Shown here piece by piece: positions 20,963-29,229 of a DNA stretch of 64,000 nt. The notes under the pieces were generated by a model, which was not told the DNA's origin, did no database searches, and saw nothing but the letters and a program-made list of their open reading frames with translations. The stretch covers positions 17,629-81,628 of the forward strand of contig PXBH01000054.1 in NCBI GenBank assembly GCA_003565555.1, in the 5' to 3' direction. The DNA comes from Cryomorphaceae bacterium. GTDB lineage: Bacteria; Bacteroidota; Bacteroidia; Flavobacteriales_D; Cryomorphaceae. Each line of letters begins with the position of its first letter. Positions within the stretch are counted from its first letter, which is position 1. The position numbers and the translations under genes were made by a program.

Positions 20963-22048
20963 TCAGCCTTGTGTTTCCTGAAGTTTTTCTGCGTGATCTG
21001 CCATGCGAAGTGCTTCTGATACTTCTGACAAGTCGCCTTCCAGGATGGACTGCAGATTGTACAATGTCAGGTTAATGCGGTGATCGGTCAGGCGGCCTTG
21101 GGGATAGTTGTAGGTACGAATTTTTGCCGATCGGTCACCGGAGGCCACCATGGATTTACGCTTTTCCTGATCTGCAGCGAGTTTTTTCTCGAGTTCCATT
21201 TCGTAGATACGGGTTCGAAGCACGGCCAGGGCTTTCTCATGGTTGCGCAGTTTCGATTTTTGATCTTGGCACTGCGCCACGATGCCGGTAGGAATGTGGG
21301 TGAGCCGGATCGCGGAATAGGTCGTATTCACCGACTGCCCGCCCGGACCGCTGGCACAATAACTGTCTACCCGGATGTCAGATTCTTTCACATCCACATC
21401 AAAGGCCTCCGCTTCGGGCAGCACAATCACCGTGGCGGCCGAGGTGTGTACCCTCCCCTGGGTTTCTGTTTGCGGTACGCGCTGCACCCGGTGCACCCCC
21501 GCCTCGTATTTGAGTGTGCCGTAAACAGCATCACCCGTCACGTTAAAAATGATTTCCTTAAAGCCGCCCACGGAACCGTAGTTCGTATCGAGCAGCTCTA
21601 CCTTCCAGCCTTTCTGCTCGGCGTACCGCGTATACATGCGGTGAAGGTCTCCCGCAAAGAGACAGGCTTCATCGCCGCCGGTCCCCGCACGGATCTCCAT
21701 AATGGCGTTCTTGCCGTCCTCTGGATCTTTGGGCACCAAGAGAAATTTAATCTCATCTTCGAGGCGCAATTTCTCCTCCTCCAAGGTCTCCGCTTCCGCT
21801 TTGGCCATATCGCGAAATTCACCGTCCTTTTCCGTCCGAATAATCTCGCGGGAGCTTTCGAGATTTTCTAAAATAAGCCGGTAGGCCTCATAAGCCTTCA
21901 CCACCGGCTCCAGATCTTTAAACTCTTTGGAAATGGCTACATAGTGTTTCATATCGGCCATCACCTCAGGGTCCGCGAGCTGCTTGCTCAACTCCGAGTA
22001 GTGGTCTTTGACGGCACCGAGCCTGTCGAGAATTTCCTGTTCATCCAT
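20963..22048 (-). CDS. prfA: Peptide chain release factor 1
   Basis: Recognises UAA and UAG and triggers peptide release; 361 residues. The GGQ catalytic motif is at 236-238. The RF1 anticodon-like PxT motif is visible as PQT at 192-194 within VQRVPQTETQGRVHTSA. The ATG is at 22048, 4 nt after the purM stop. PxT, not SPF, distinguishes it from RF2. Confidence 0.97.
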   Translation of the reverse strand: MDEQEILDRLGAVKDHYSELSKQLADPEVMADMKHYVAISKEFKDLEPVVKAYEAYRLILENLESSREIIRTEKDGEFRDMAKAEAETLEEEKLRLEDEIKFLLVPKDPEDGKNAIMEIRAGTGGDEACLFAGDLHRMYTRYAEQKGWKVELLDTNYGSVGGFKEIIFNVTGDAVYGTLKYEAGVHRVQRVPQTETQGRVHTSAATVIVLPEAEAFDVDVKESDIRVDSYCASGPGGQSVNTTYSAIRLTHIPTGIVAQCQDQKSKLRNHEKALAVLRTRIYEMELEKKLAADQEKRKSMVASGDRSAKIRTYNYPQGRLTDHRINLTLYNLQSILEGDLSEVSEALRMADHAEKLQETQG

Positions 22049-22052
22049 GATC

Positions 22053-23225
22053 TCAGCTGTACACGTAAGTTCCGTAGGGGCCGTCTACGGTGAGTCTTTT
22101 TCCGTCGGCAGCTTCCACCCTTCCGATCACCGCCGCATCTATTTCGAATCCGGCCGCGATTTCGCAAATGCGCTGCGCCGTGCCTGAGTCTGTATAAATC
22201 TCCAAGCGATGGCCCATATTGAATACTTTGTACATCTCTTGCCAGGGGGTGCCCGATACCCGCTGAATATGCCTGAACAAGGGGGGCACCGGCATCATGG
22301 CGTCTTTGATCACGTGGACGCCCGCTGCAAAGTGCAGAATTTTGGTCTGACCTCCCCCGCTGCAGTGCACCATTCCGCATACGGCATCGCGGTGGGTTTC
22401 GAGAATTTTTTTGACCACCGGCGCATAGGTGCGTGTGGGCGAGAGCACCATTTCTCCCAGGGTGCCGGGCATGTCATCCGCCCGGTCTGTGAGGGAAAAA
22501 GGGCCGCTGTAGGCAAGGCTTTCGGGGATGGCGCTGTCGAAGGTTTCGGGGTATTTCACCCCCGTTTCCTTCCGGAAAATGTCATGTCGGGCAGAGGTGA
22601 GCCCATTGCTTCCGATGCCCGAATTGTAGGCGTTTTCGTAGGTGGCTTTACCGTGAGAAGCAAGGCCTACGATGACCTGCCCCGGGGCTATTTTGGCATT
22701 GTCAATCACCTCATCGCGCCGAATACGCGCCGTAACGGTGCTGTCTACGATAATGGTGCGAACAAGGTCGCCCACATCTGCGGTTTCTCCGCCAGTGCTG
22801 TATATCCCGATCCCGAGTCCGCGAAGATCTTCCAGCAATTCTTCGGTACCGTTGATGACGGCTGAGATGACCTCGCCCGGAATGCAAGACTTATTGCGTC
22901 CGATGGTAGAGCTGAGCATAATCCCGTCGGTGATTCCTACACAGAGGAGGTCATCGATATTCATGACTACCGCGTCTTGGGCTATGCCTTTCCATACGCT
23001 CAGGTCGCCCGTTTCTTTCCAATAGGCGTAAGCAAGGGAAGACTTCGTACCGGCGCCGTCGGCATGCATGGCAATGCAATGTTCCTCACTACCGGTGAGA
23101 CGATCGGGCACAATCTTACAAAAAGCCTTCGGAAACAGCCCTTTGTCTGCGTGTTTTATGGCTGCGTGTACATCTTCTTTGCCCGCACTTACCCCACGGG
23201 CGCTGTATCTTTTTTCCTCGGTCAT
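22053..23225 (-). CDS. purM: Phosphoribosylformylglycinamidine cyclo-ligase (AIR synthetase)
   Basis: Purine synthesis, FGAM to AIR using ATP. It has 390 residues, the longer form seen in Bacteroidota. ATP/substrate motifs HADGAGTKSSLAY (about 53-65), DDLLCVGI, GGETADVGDL and HCSGGGQTK are visible. The last third contains the VFNMGHRLEIY segment typical of PurM. It heads the purM-prfA-pyrF-DUF2851 run, where gaps are 1-20 nt. Confidence 0.95.
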   Translation of the reverse strand: MTEEKRYSARGVSAGKEDVHAAIKHADKGLFPKAFCKIVPDRLTGSEEHCIAMHADGAGTKSSLAYAYWKETGDLSVWKGIAQDAVVMNIDDLLCVGITDGIMLSSTIGRNKSCIPGEVISAVINGTEELLEDLRGLGIGIYSTGGETADVGDLVRTIIVDSTVTARIRRDEVIDNAKIAPGQVIVGLASHGKATYENAYNSGIGSNGLTSARHDIFRKETGVKYPETFDSAIPESLAYSGPFSLTDRADDMPGTLGEMVLSPTRTYAPVVKKILETHRDAVCGMVHCSGGGQTKILHFAAGVHVIKDAMMPVPPLFRHIQRVSGTPWQEMYKVFNMGHRLEIYTDSGTAQRICEIAAGFEIDAAVIGRVEAADGKRLTVDGPYGTYVYS

Positions 23226-23289
23226 CGGAATGGTTTTACGGTTTCACACCGTGGAATGTAATTCCCCTGCGTAACCGCAAAGGTCTGAA

Positions 23290-23325
23290 AATAAAAAAGC
23301 ATCTCCGCCAAGAAAGCAGAGATGC
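23290..23325 (-). terminator. Terminator downstream of the OmpA-family gene
   Basis: Inverted repeat GCATCTC/GAGATGC (23299-23305 with 23319-23325) with a 13-nt loop, followed on the minus strand by a T-rich tract (TTTTTTAT). It lies 20 nt after the OmpA-family stop and before purM. Confidence 0.7.
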
Positions 23326-23345
23326 CTGAATACTGTGCGAAGTCA

Positions 23346-25352
23346 CTAATTGTCTGCCGGTTCCTCAGGAATATAGTCGAAGCTGAGTACGGTAAACTCT
23401 GTGCGCCTGTTCTTCTGGTGGGCGGCTTCGCGCTCCTCCTCTGATGACATGGCTGCGATTTGCGCATCGCTGATACGCGGCTTCCGCTTTCCGTACCCTT
23501 TCGCCTGCATACGTTCACGCGGTACACCTTTGGAAATTAAGTAGTCTACACAACTTTGTGCCCGTCTTTGGCTGAGATCCAAGTTGTAGGCATCTCCACC
23601 TCTGGTATCTGTGTGTGCTTGGAGCTCGATAATGATGGTGGGGTTGTCCGTCAATGTATTGTAAAGAAAGTCGAGTGAGTCCAGAGAATTCACATCTTCA
23701 TTGACCTGCAGCTCTGCGCGGTTATACGCGTAGCGTACTTCCGGAAACTCGATGGCCTTATCCGGAGCGGTGAAGGTGATGAAATACTCCTTGAGGAAAG
23801 TGGTAGATTCCGTGAGTCCGACGGTACTGATTTGGTCCTTGGCCACGAGGTACTCGGGTTTTGATACCTCGATGGAATAATTGGTTTCCGGCAGGATGTA
23901 TCGCTCCTCTCCCTTCTTTTCGAAAGTGAATGCGCCCGAACCGTCCGTAGAAGCTTCGAAAGAGGATCCGTCGCTGCCCACCACTTTGACTTCGGCCTCG
24001 GGCACGGGGTTTTGGGTGTCTTTATCGTACACTACTCCTTCGAGTGCAAATACCAGGGGCGGCAAAGAGAAGGAGTAAATGTCGTCTTTCCCGCTTCCGC
24101 CGGGACGGTCAGAGCTGAGAAATCCGCGCTCGCTGTCGCCTTCCCAAATCATTCCGAAATCGTGTCCCACGGAGTTGATCGGCGCGCCGAAGTTTTGCGG
24201 ATTGCTCCATTCGCGCTCACCGGAGGGCTCAGCCATGAAGAGATCCAACCCGCCCATGCCGAGGTGTCCGTCAGATGCGAAAATGAGGACACCGTCGTCG
24301 CGCAGGAAAGGGAACATTTCGTCGCCGGGTGTATTGATCGCCGAGCCCAAATTTACCGCGGGGCCGGCGGTGCGGGAGGCTTTGTCAAAAGGAGCCATCC
24401 AAAGGTCACGACCTCCGAAGCCTCCGGGCATATCGCTGGCGAAAATGATATAGGTTTCGCCCTTATTGAAAGCAGGGTGACCTACGGTAGTATTGTCAGA
24501 GCTTCGGTCATTCTTCAGGGGCACACGCTGCGCGGTAGACCAAGACTTTTCCGTTTTTCTGGCCATAAAGATGTCACAGCCCTTGTTCTCATCACTGGTA
24601 TGTTCACAACGGGTAAAGAACAAAAGATTTCCGTCCCGTGTCACGTAAGGGGTGGCTTCACTGTGAATGGTATTGACGCGGTATGTGAGCCTTTCGGGCT
24701 CGCTCCACTTTCCTTTTTTGTCGCGGGTAGCCATGAAGATGTCCTGAAAACTCTCCCCGGTGCGCTCATCGACTTCGCTGCCCTGGGTACCCTGACGGGA
24801 AGATCCGAACAGGATGGTATTGTACTCCCCTTCATCCGGGTACCACCCCGGACCGAAGTCGAATTCGGGAGAATTGAGCAAAACCTCGTTTTGAACCTGG
24901 TACCGACCGGGATTTTTACGGGCATCTCGAGCGAATTCCGCTCTGGCGATACCGATATCCGCACGCGTATCATCCGGCTTTTTAGCTTGGTATTTTTCGT
25001 AAAACTCTATGGCTTGATTAAAATCACCTTCTCTGTGGTAGGCCTCGGCCAGGTACAAAAATGCCTCGGGCCCGTCGTACTGGGCTTTCAATGCCTTGTT
25101 GTACCATATAACCTGCTGCCTGTAATCCAGCACCATGCGGTAGCTTTCGGCAATTTGAAAGAGCAGGCGTGCCTTTTCATCAGGGGCAGATACCTTGGCA
25201 TAAGCTTTTTTGTACTTGTCAATGGCACCGAAGTACGCCTCGTTTTGAAAAGCGTTGTCGGCCTCCTTTACAAGCCTCTCAGGTTGAGCGAAAACTGCGG
25301 AAAATACCATGAAGGCAGCCGTCGTAAGAAATAGGGTTTTTTTAAATTGCAT
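23346..25352 (-). CDS. OmpA-family envelope protein with TPR and PD40 repeats
   Basis: 668 residues from the ATG at 25352, which begins a signal peptide (MQFKKTLFLTTAAFMVFSAVFAQ). The frame is open further upstream, but that part lacks any such signal. Domain order: TPR-like helices (about 24-150), WD40-like PD40 beta-propeller segments (about 165-445; FGSSRQG, FASDMPGGFGG, FASDGHLGMGG, FLSSDRPGG), a carboxypeptidase-regulatory-like domain (about 450-525), and a C-terminal OmpA peptidoglycan-binding domain (HTDTRGGDAYNLDLSQRRA). This is the architecture of PorE-like, T9SS-associated and general outer-membrane tethers in Bacteroidota. A T9SS role is possible but unproven. Confidence 0.85.
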   Translation of the reverse strand: MQFKKTLFLTTAAFMVFSAVFAQPERLVKEADNAFQNEAYFGAIDKYKKAYAKVSAPDEKARLLFQIAESYRMVLDYRQQVIWYNKALKAQYDGPEAFLYLAEAYHREGDFNQAIEFYEKYQAKKPDDTRADIGIARAEFARDARKNPGRYQVQNEVLLNSPEFDFGPGWYPDEGEYNTILFGSSRQGTQGSEVDERTGESFQDIFMATRDKKGKWSEPERLTYRVNTIHSEATPYVTRDGNLLFFTRCEHTSDENKGCDIFMARKTEKSWSTAQRVPLKNDRSSDNTTVGHPAFNKGETYIIFASDMPGGFGGRDLWMAPFDKASRTAGPAVNLGSAINTPGDEMFPFLRDDGVLIFASDGHLGMGGLDLFMAEPSGEREWSNPQNFGAPINSVGHDFGMIWEGDSERGFLSSDRPGGSGKDDIYSFSLPPLVFALEGVVYDKDTQNPVPEAEVKVVGSDGSSFEASTDGSGAFTFEKKGEERYILPETNYSIEVSKPEYLVAKDQISTVGLTESTTFLKEYFITFTAPDKAIEFPEVRYAYNRAELQVNEDVNSLDSLDFLYNTLTDNPTIIIELQAHTDTRGGDAYNLDLSQRRAQSCVDYLISKGVPRERMQAKGYGKRKPRISDAQIAAMSSEEEREAAHQKNRRTEFTVLSFDYIPEEPADN

Positions 25353-25564
25353 GGGTAGCTTGTAGGTTAATGCAGGGGCAAAATAAGCCCGAAAATAAAC
25401 AATACTTTCCGAAACGGCCAAAAAAGGCGAGGCCCGAAAGCTTTTCCGCTTGGTCGAAAATAAAAAACACGGCGGACCATACCCGTTTAAAAAGAGGACT
25501 AAACTCATGCCGGTCGGTACGCAAAGGTTTGATTCAACCGGTCCGAAAGTTCAATCTTTATGCC

Positions 25565-25600
25565 AAAAAAACTGCGGCCCCCTTTACCGGAGGGCCGCAG
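25565..25600 (-). terminator. Terminator of glnN
   Basis: Perfect 9-bp GC-rich stem CTGCGGCCC/GGGCCGCAG (25572-25580 with 25592-25600), 11-nt loop, then seven T on the minus strand. It lies 33 nt beyond the glnN stop. The rest of the 281-nt gap to the OmpA-family start holds nothing recognisable. Confidence 0.88.
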
Positions 25601-25633
25601 TCGGTTCATCAGCGGATACCGTTTTTGTACTCC

Positions 25634-27823
25634 TCAGCTTGTGAACAGAAGTTCGCGGAGTTTCGGCATAGGCCAGAGTTCATCATCTACAATGAGCTCG
25701 AGCTTATCTGCGTGATACCTGATCTCATCCATGAAAGGCTTAACCTTGTCACAATAAGCGACGGCCATTTCATAGGCATCTTCTGTTTTATTTGCTTTTT
25801 TTCTGGCTTCGATCATCTCGTACACCTTGGTACGGATCGTTTCCGTGCGTTCTGAAATCTCCTCAATGATGGAGACTTGGGTGGCAGAAGCTTTTTCAGC
25901 CTTGGTCTTCGGAAGGATATCCTGTAGTCCTTTCACATTCTGAATCAAAAGATTTTGATAACGCAGAGCGGTGGGGATGATATGGTTCATCGCCAGGTCG
26001 CCGCATTTTCTGGACTCGATTTGTATCTGCATTCGGTACTTTTCGAGTTCAATTTCCACGCGGGCCTCCAGCTCTCTATCGCTCAGTACATTGTGGCGCC
26101 CGTAAATATCGACAACCTCCTTTTTACGGAGCAGTGCCAGGGCACGCGGAGTGTCACGCACATTGCTCAATCCGCGCTTTGCCGCCTCTTTCACCCACGC
26201 TTCTCCGTAACCGTTACCTTCAAAACGTATTGCCTTGGAAGCAGTTATGGCTGATTGAAGTTCTTTGAGAATGGCCTCATCACGCTTCATTCCCTTAGCG
26301 ATGGCTGCATCAACGGCATCTGCAAATTTACCGAGCTGCTCCGCCATGATGGTATTCAGGGCAGTCATGGGCACGGCGCAGTTCGCCGCAGATCCCGCAG
26401 CGCGGAATTCAAATTTATTTCCCGTAAAGGCAAAGGGAGAAGTGCGGTTTCGGTCGGTATTGTCGAGCAAGATTTCCGGAATCTTACCGATGTTCAGTTT
26501 CAGTCTGGTTTTGTCGGCCGGGGTCATCTTTCCCGCTTTGATGCTCTTCTCGAGGTCGTCGAGCATGGCACTGAGTTGTGAGCCGATAAATACGGAAATG
26601 ATGGCCGGGGGCGCTTCATTGGCACCGAGGCGGTGGTCGTTGCCGGCAGATGCGATACTTGCGCGCAGCAGGTCGGCATTGTCATGAATGGCCTTTATGG
26701 TGTTGATGAAAAAAGTGAGAAACTGAAGGTTAGACTTCGGATTCTTGCCCGGTGAAAGCAGGTTCACTCCCGTATCGGTAGCCAGAGACCAGTTATTGTG
26801 TTTTCCGCTTCCGTTCAGGCCCGCGAAAGGCTTTTCGTGGAGCAGAAGGCGGAAATGATGCTTGCGCGCCGTCTTTTCGAGCAAGTCCATAAAAAGGAGG
26901 TTATGGTCATTGCTGAGGTTGGCCTCTTCATAGAGGGGCGCAGCTTCAAACTGGTTAGGAGCCACCTCATTGTGACGGGTAGTGACGGGAATACCGAGCA
27001 GGTGAGATTCGTACTCGAAGTCTCGCATAAAGGCGTGAACACGCTCGGGGATAGATCCGAAATAGTGGTCATCAAGCTGCTGTCCTTTCGAGGGATTGTG
27101 CCCGAAGAGTACCCTTCCGGCAAATTGCAAATCGGGACGGGCATTAAAAAGGGCGGAATCCACAAGGAAGTACTCCTGTTCCCAGCCCAAGGTCGAATGC
27201 ACCTTGGTCACATTTTTATCAAAATAGCGGCACACGCGCGTCGCTGCTTTATCCACTGCGTGGAGTGCTTTGAGCAAAGGCATTTTATTGTCGAGGGCCT
27301 CGCCCGTGTAGGAAATAAAAATGGTCGGGATGCAGAGCGTATTACCGATGACAAAAGCGGGAGAAGAGGGATCCCAAGCAGTGTATCCGCGGGCCTCGAA
27401 GGTATTGCGCAGTCCGCCGCTGGGAAAAGAGGACGCATCCGGCTCCTGCTGTACCAGATTGGCACCTTCAAAGCGCTCGATGGACTGCCCGTTGCCCACG
27501 GGAGTAAAGAAAGAATCGTGCTTCTCTGCAGTTGCTCCTGTGAGAGGCTGGAACCAGTGGGTATAGTGGGTTGCTCCCTTTCTGGCGGCCCAATCTTTCA
27601 TCGATGATGCCACTTGGTCTGCCACACCTCTCGGTATGCGTGTGCCGTTGGTCATGGCATCGGTTACTGATTTTAAAGCCTCCTCGGAAAGATATTCACG
27701 CATTTGACCCATGTCAAAAACGTTGTCGGAAAAATAATCGGAAATTCTGGACGAGGGCGGTGAAGTCTTGAGCGGCTGCCTGCCCAATACTTCTTCCAAA
27801 GCCCTGAAACGAAAAGTTGCCAT
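25634..27823 (-). CDS. glnN: Glutamine synthetase type III
   Basis: ATP-dependent glutamate + ammonia to glutamine; main nitrogen assimilation step. It has 729 residues, as expected for the large GSIII class of Bacteroidota and cyanobacteria, well above the roughly 470 of GSI. Motifs: GWEQEYFLVD, TRHNEVAPNQFE, LNGSGKHNNWS and NDHRLGANEAPPAI. The C-terminal extension is helical and charged. A TACATTTG promoter element and a strong terminator bracket it, so it is a single-gene unit. Confidence 0.97.
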   Translation of the reverse strand: MATFRFRALEEVLGRQPLKTSPPSSRISDYFSDNVFDMGQMREYLSEEALKSVTDAMTNGTRIPRGVADQVASSMKDWAARKGATHYTHWFQPLTGATAEKHDSFFTPVGNGQSIERFEGANLVQQEPDASSFPSGGLRNTFEARGYTAWDPSSPAFVIGNTLCIPTIFISYTGEALDNKMPLLKALHAVDKAATRVCRYFDKNVTKVHSTLGWEQEYFLVDSALFNARPDLQFAGRVLFGHNPSKGQQLDDHYFGSIPERVHAFMRDFEYESHLLGIPVTTRHNEVAPNQFEAAPLYEEANLSNDHNLLFMDLLEKTARKHHFRLLLHEKPFAGLNGSGKHNNWSLATDTGVNLLSPGKNPKSNLQFLTFFINTIKAIHDNADLLRASIASAGNDHRLGANEAPPAIISVFIGSQLSAMLDDLEKSIKAGKMTPADKTRLKLNIGKIPEILLDNTDRNRTSPFAFTGNKFEFRAAGSAANCAVPMTALNTIMAEQLGKFADAVDAAIAKGMKRDEAILKELQSAITASKAIRFEGNGYGEAWVKEAAKRGLSNVRDTPRALALLRKKEVVDIYGRHNVLSDRELEARVEIELEKYRMQIQIESRKCGDLAMNHIIPTALRYQNLLIQNVKGLQDILPKTKAEKASATQVSIIEEISERTETIRTKVYEMIEARKKANKTEDAYEMAVAYCDKVKPFMDEIRYHADKLELIVDDELWPMPKLRELLFTS

Positions 27824-27845
27824 TGTTTGGTGGTTTATTTTGCTG

Positions 27846-27878
27846 CAAATGTACAGCAGACACGGTCAACACCACCAA
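27846..27878 (-). promoter_or_regulatory. glnN promoter
   Basis: TACATTTG at 27846-27853 on the minus strand matches TAnnTTTG. TTG at 27876-27878 lies 22 nt upstream, acceptable as a -33 element. The transcript leader would be about 20 nt. Confidence 0.6.
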
Positions 27879-27958
27879 AAAATAACGTAAAATTACAAAC
27901 ATCCTATCAACATTTAGGGGCATTCAACGAAAAGTACAGCTTTTTAGCCGTTCACCCC

Positions 27959-28912
27959 CTAAAAAAACGGGGGCAACTTCAAGACAACGGCAATATATGC
28001 GAGGTAAGCCCCGAAAAGCAAGATGCCCCCCACCCTTCCGATCCGCATCCCGATCAATCCGATGGGCAGAATGGCAAAAGAAGTGCCGAGCAGCCACCAC
28101 ATATCGATTTGCATGACCTTGTCGGCAACGGCAATCGGCTTAATGATCGCGGTTATGCCCAGTACGGCCAGAATATTGTAGAGATTAGAACCGATCAGGT
28201 TCCCCAACGAAAGGTCTTTCTCACCCTTCAGTGCGGCGATCACGGAGGCTGCGAGCTCAGGCACACTCGTGCCGAAGGCCACGAGGGTAATGGCAATAAC
28301 GCGGTCGGAGACACCGAAATTGACAGCGACAATTTCTGCGCCGCTCACCAACCACTCTGCACCGAATACCAGGCCTACGCTGCCTATGGCCACGAATATC
28401 AAGAGAAGGATCAAGGGTTTTTGCCTGACCGTCGGATCAATTTCGCCTGCGGCAAATTCAGGTGCATCTGAGCGGTACTCGCGCACATAGCTGAATACAA
28501 TGTACGAGATGAGCAAGACCAAAAATATTATCCCGTCCGTACGGGAAATCAATCCGGTGAGCCCCGTGATAAAAAAGAGGATACTTGCCCCCATCATTAC
28601 TGCGAAATCGAAACCCAAGGTGCGCTTTTTCACGGCGATCGGAAAAATCATAGCCGTTACCCCCAGAATGAGTCCGATGTTGGCAATATTGGAGCCCACC
28701 ACATTGCCCACCACAATATCAGGCATACCACGCAAGGCAGCGCTGATGCTGACCAACAATTCCGGTGCGGAAGTACCGAGGGCGACCACGGTAATGCCCA
28801 CCAACATGGGAGACACATTGAATTTGAGCGCGAGGCCCGCAGCGCCTTTTACCAGATAATTGCCGCCCAGCACGAGCAGGGCAAAACCACCGAAAATATA
28901 AAGGTATTCCAT
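27959..28912 (-). CDS. Calcium/sodium antiporter (CaCA family, YrbG type)
   Basis: Inner-membrane cation/Ca2+ exchanger with about 10 membrane segments; 317 residues from the ATG at 28912. The two alpha repeats carry the family signature: GTSAPELLVSI near residue 48 and GTSVPELAASV near residue 214, with the partner segments VVGNVVGSNIANI and LGNLIGSNLYNI. The start follows the tatA stop by 3 nt, so the two are co-transcribed. Substrate (Ca2+/Na+ or Ca2+/H+) is by family. Confidence 0.92.
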   Translation of the reverse strand: MEYLYIFGGFALLVLGGNYLVKGAAGLALKFNVSPMLVGITVVALGTSAPELLVSISAALRGMPDIVVGNVVGSNIANIGLILGVTAMIFPIAVKKRTLGFDFAVMMGASILFFITGLTGLISRTDGIIFLVLLISYIVFSYVREYRSDAPEFAAGEIDPTVRQKPLILLLIFVAIGSVGLVFGAEWLVSGAEIVAVNFGVSDRVIAITLVAFGTSVPELAASVIAALKGEKDLSLGNLIGSNLYNILAVLGITAIIKPIAVADKVMQIDMWWLLGTSFAILPIGLIGMRIGRVGGILLFGAYLAYIAVVLKLPPFF

Positions 28913-28915
28913 CAA

Positions 28916-29152
28916 TCAGGAATCTCGGGGAGGCCCGTCCTTGTGCCTTTCACTGTCCAAATCCCGCTTGACGTCATCGACCGAATTTTGAATATCGCGC
29001 TGAATCTCTCCGGTGGCCTCTTTTACTTGCCTTATGGTGCGGCCCAGACCGCGTGCAAAGCCGGGTATCTTATCGGCACCGAAGAAAATAAGAACGAAGA
29101 GAACAACGATTACGATCTCCCCGCCGCTGATACTGAAAAACAGGAATGTCAA
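28916..29152 (-). CDS. tatA: Sec-independent translocase TatA
   Basis: Pore-forming subunit of the twin-arginine translocase; 78 residues. One N-terminal membrane helix (SISGGEIVIVVLFVLIFFG), then the conserved hinge FGADKIPGFARGLGR and an amphipathic helix (GRTIRQVKEATGEIQRDI), then a charged tail. The only in-frame start compatible with the family is TTG at 29152; there is no ATG. tatC is not in the window. Confidence 0.92.
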   Translation of the reverse strand: MTFLFFSISGGEIVIVVLFVLIFFGADKIPGFARGLGRTIRQVKEATGEIQRDIQNSVDDVKRDLDSERHKDGPPRDS

Positions 29153-29168
29153 GGCGACGAATTTTATG

Positions 29169-29176
29169 CAAAGTTA
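29169..29176 (-). promoter_or_regulatory. tatA promoter -7 element
   Basis: TAACTTTG (TAnnTTTG) on the minus strand, 16 nt before the TTG start. It abuts the T-tract of the secDF terminator, so the leader would be about 10 nt. Confidence 0.5.
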
Positions 29177-29204
29177 AAAAGCCTTTCCGAACGGAAAGGC
29201 TTTT
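29176..29204. terminator. secDF terminator
   Basis: Stem GCCTTTCC/GGAAAGGC (29181-29188 with 29193-29200), loop GAAC, flanked by A5 and T4, so it can work on both strands. In the minus direction it follows secDF by about 25 nt and precedes tatA. Confidence 0.85.
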
Positions 29205-29229
29205 ATCAAAGGTTAGCGTGTCGTGCAGG

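Noticed and set aside
23226..23290. Two small inverted repeats upstream of purM as a purine riboswitch
   Set aside because: Stems are only 5 bp, with no match to the purine riboswitch core.
25353..25508. Upstream extension of the OmpA-family protein
   Set aside because: The signal peptide begins at the ATG at 25352; a signal peptide cannot sit at residue 53.
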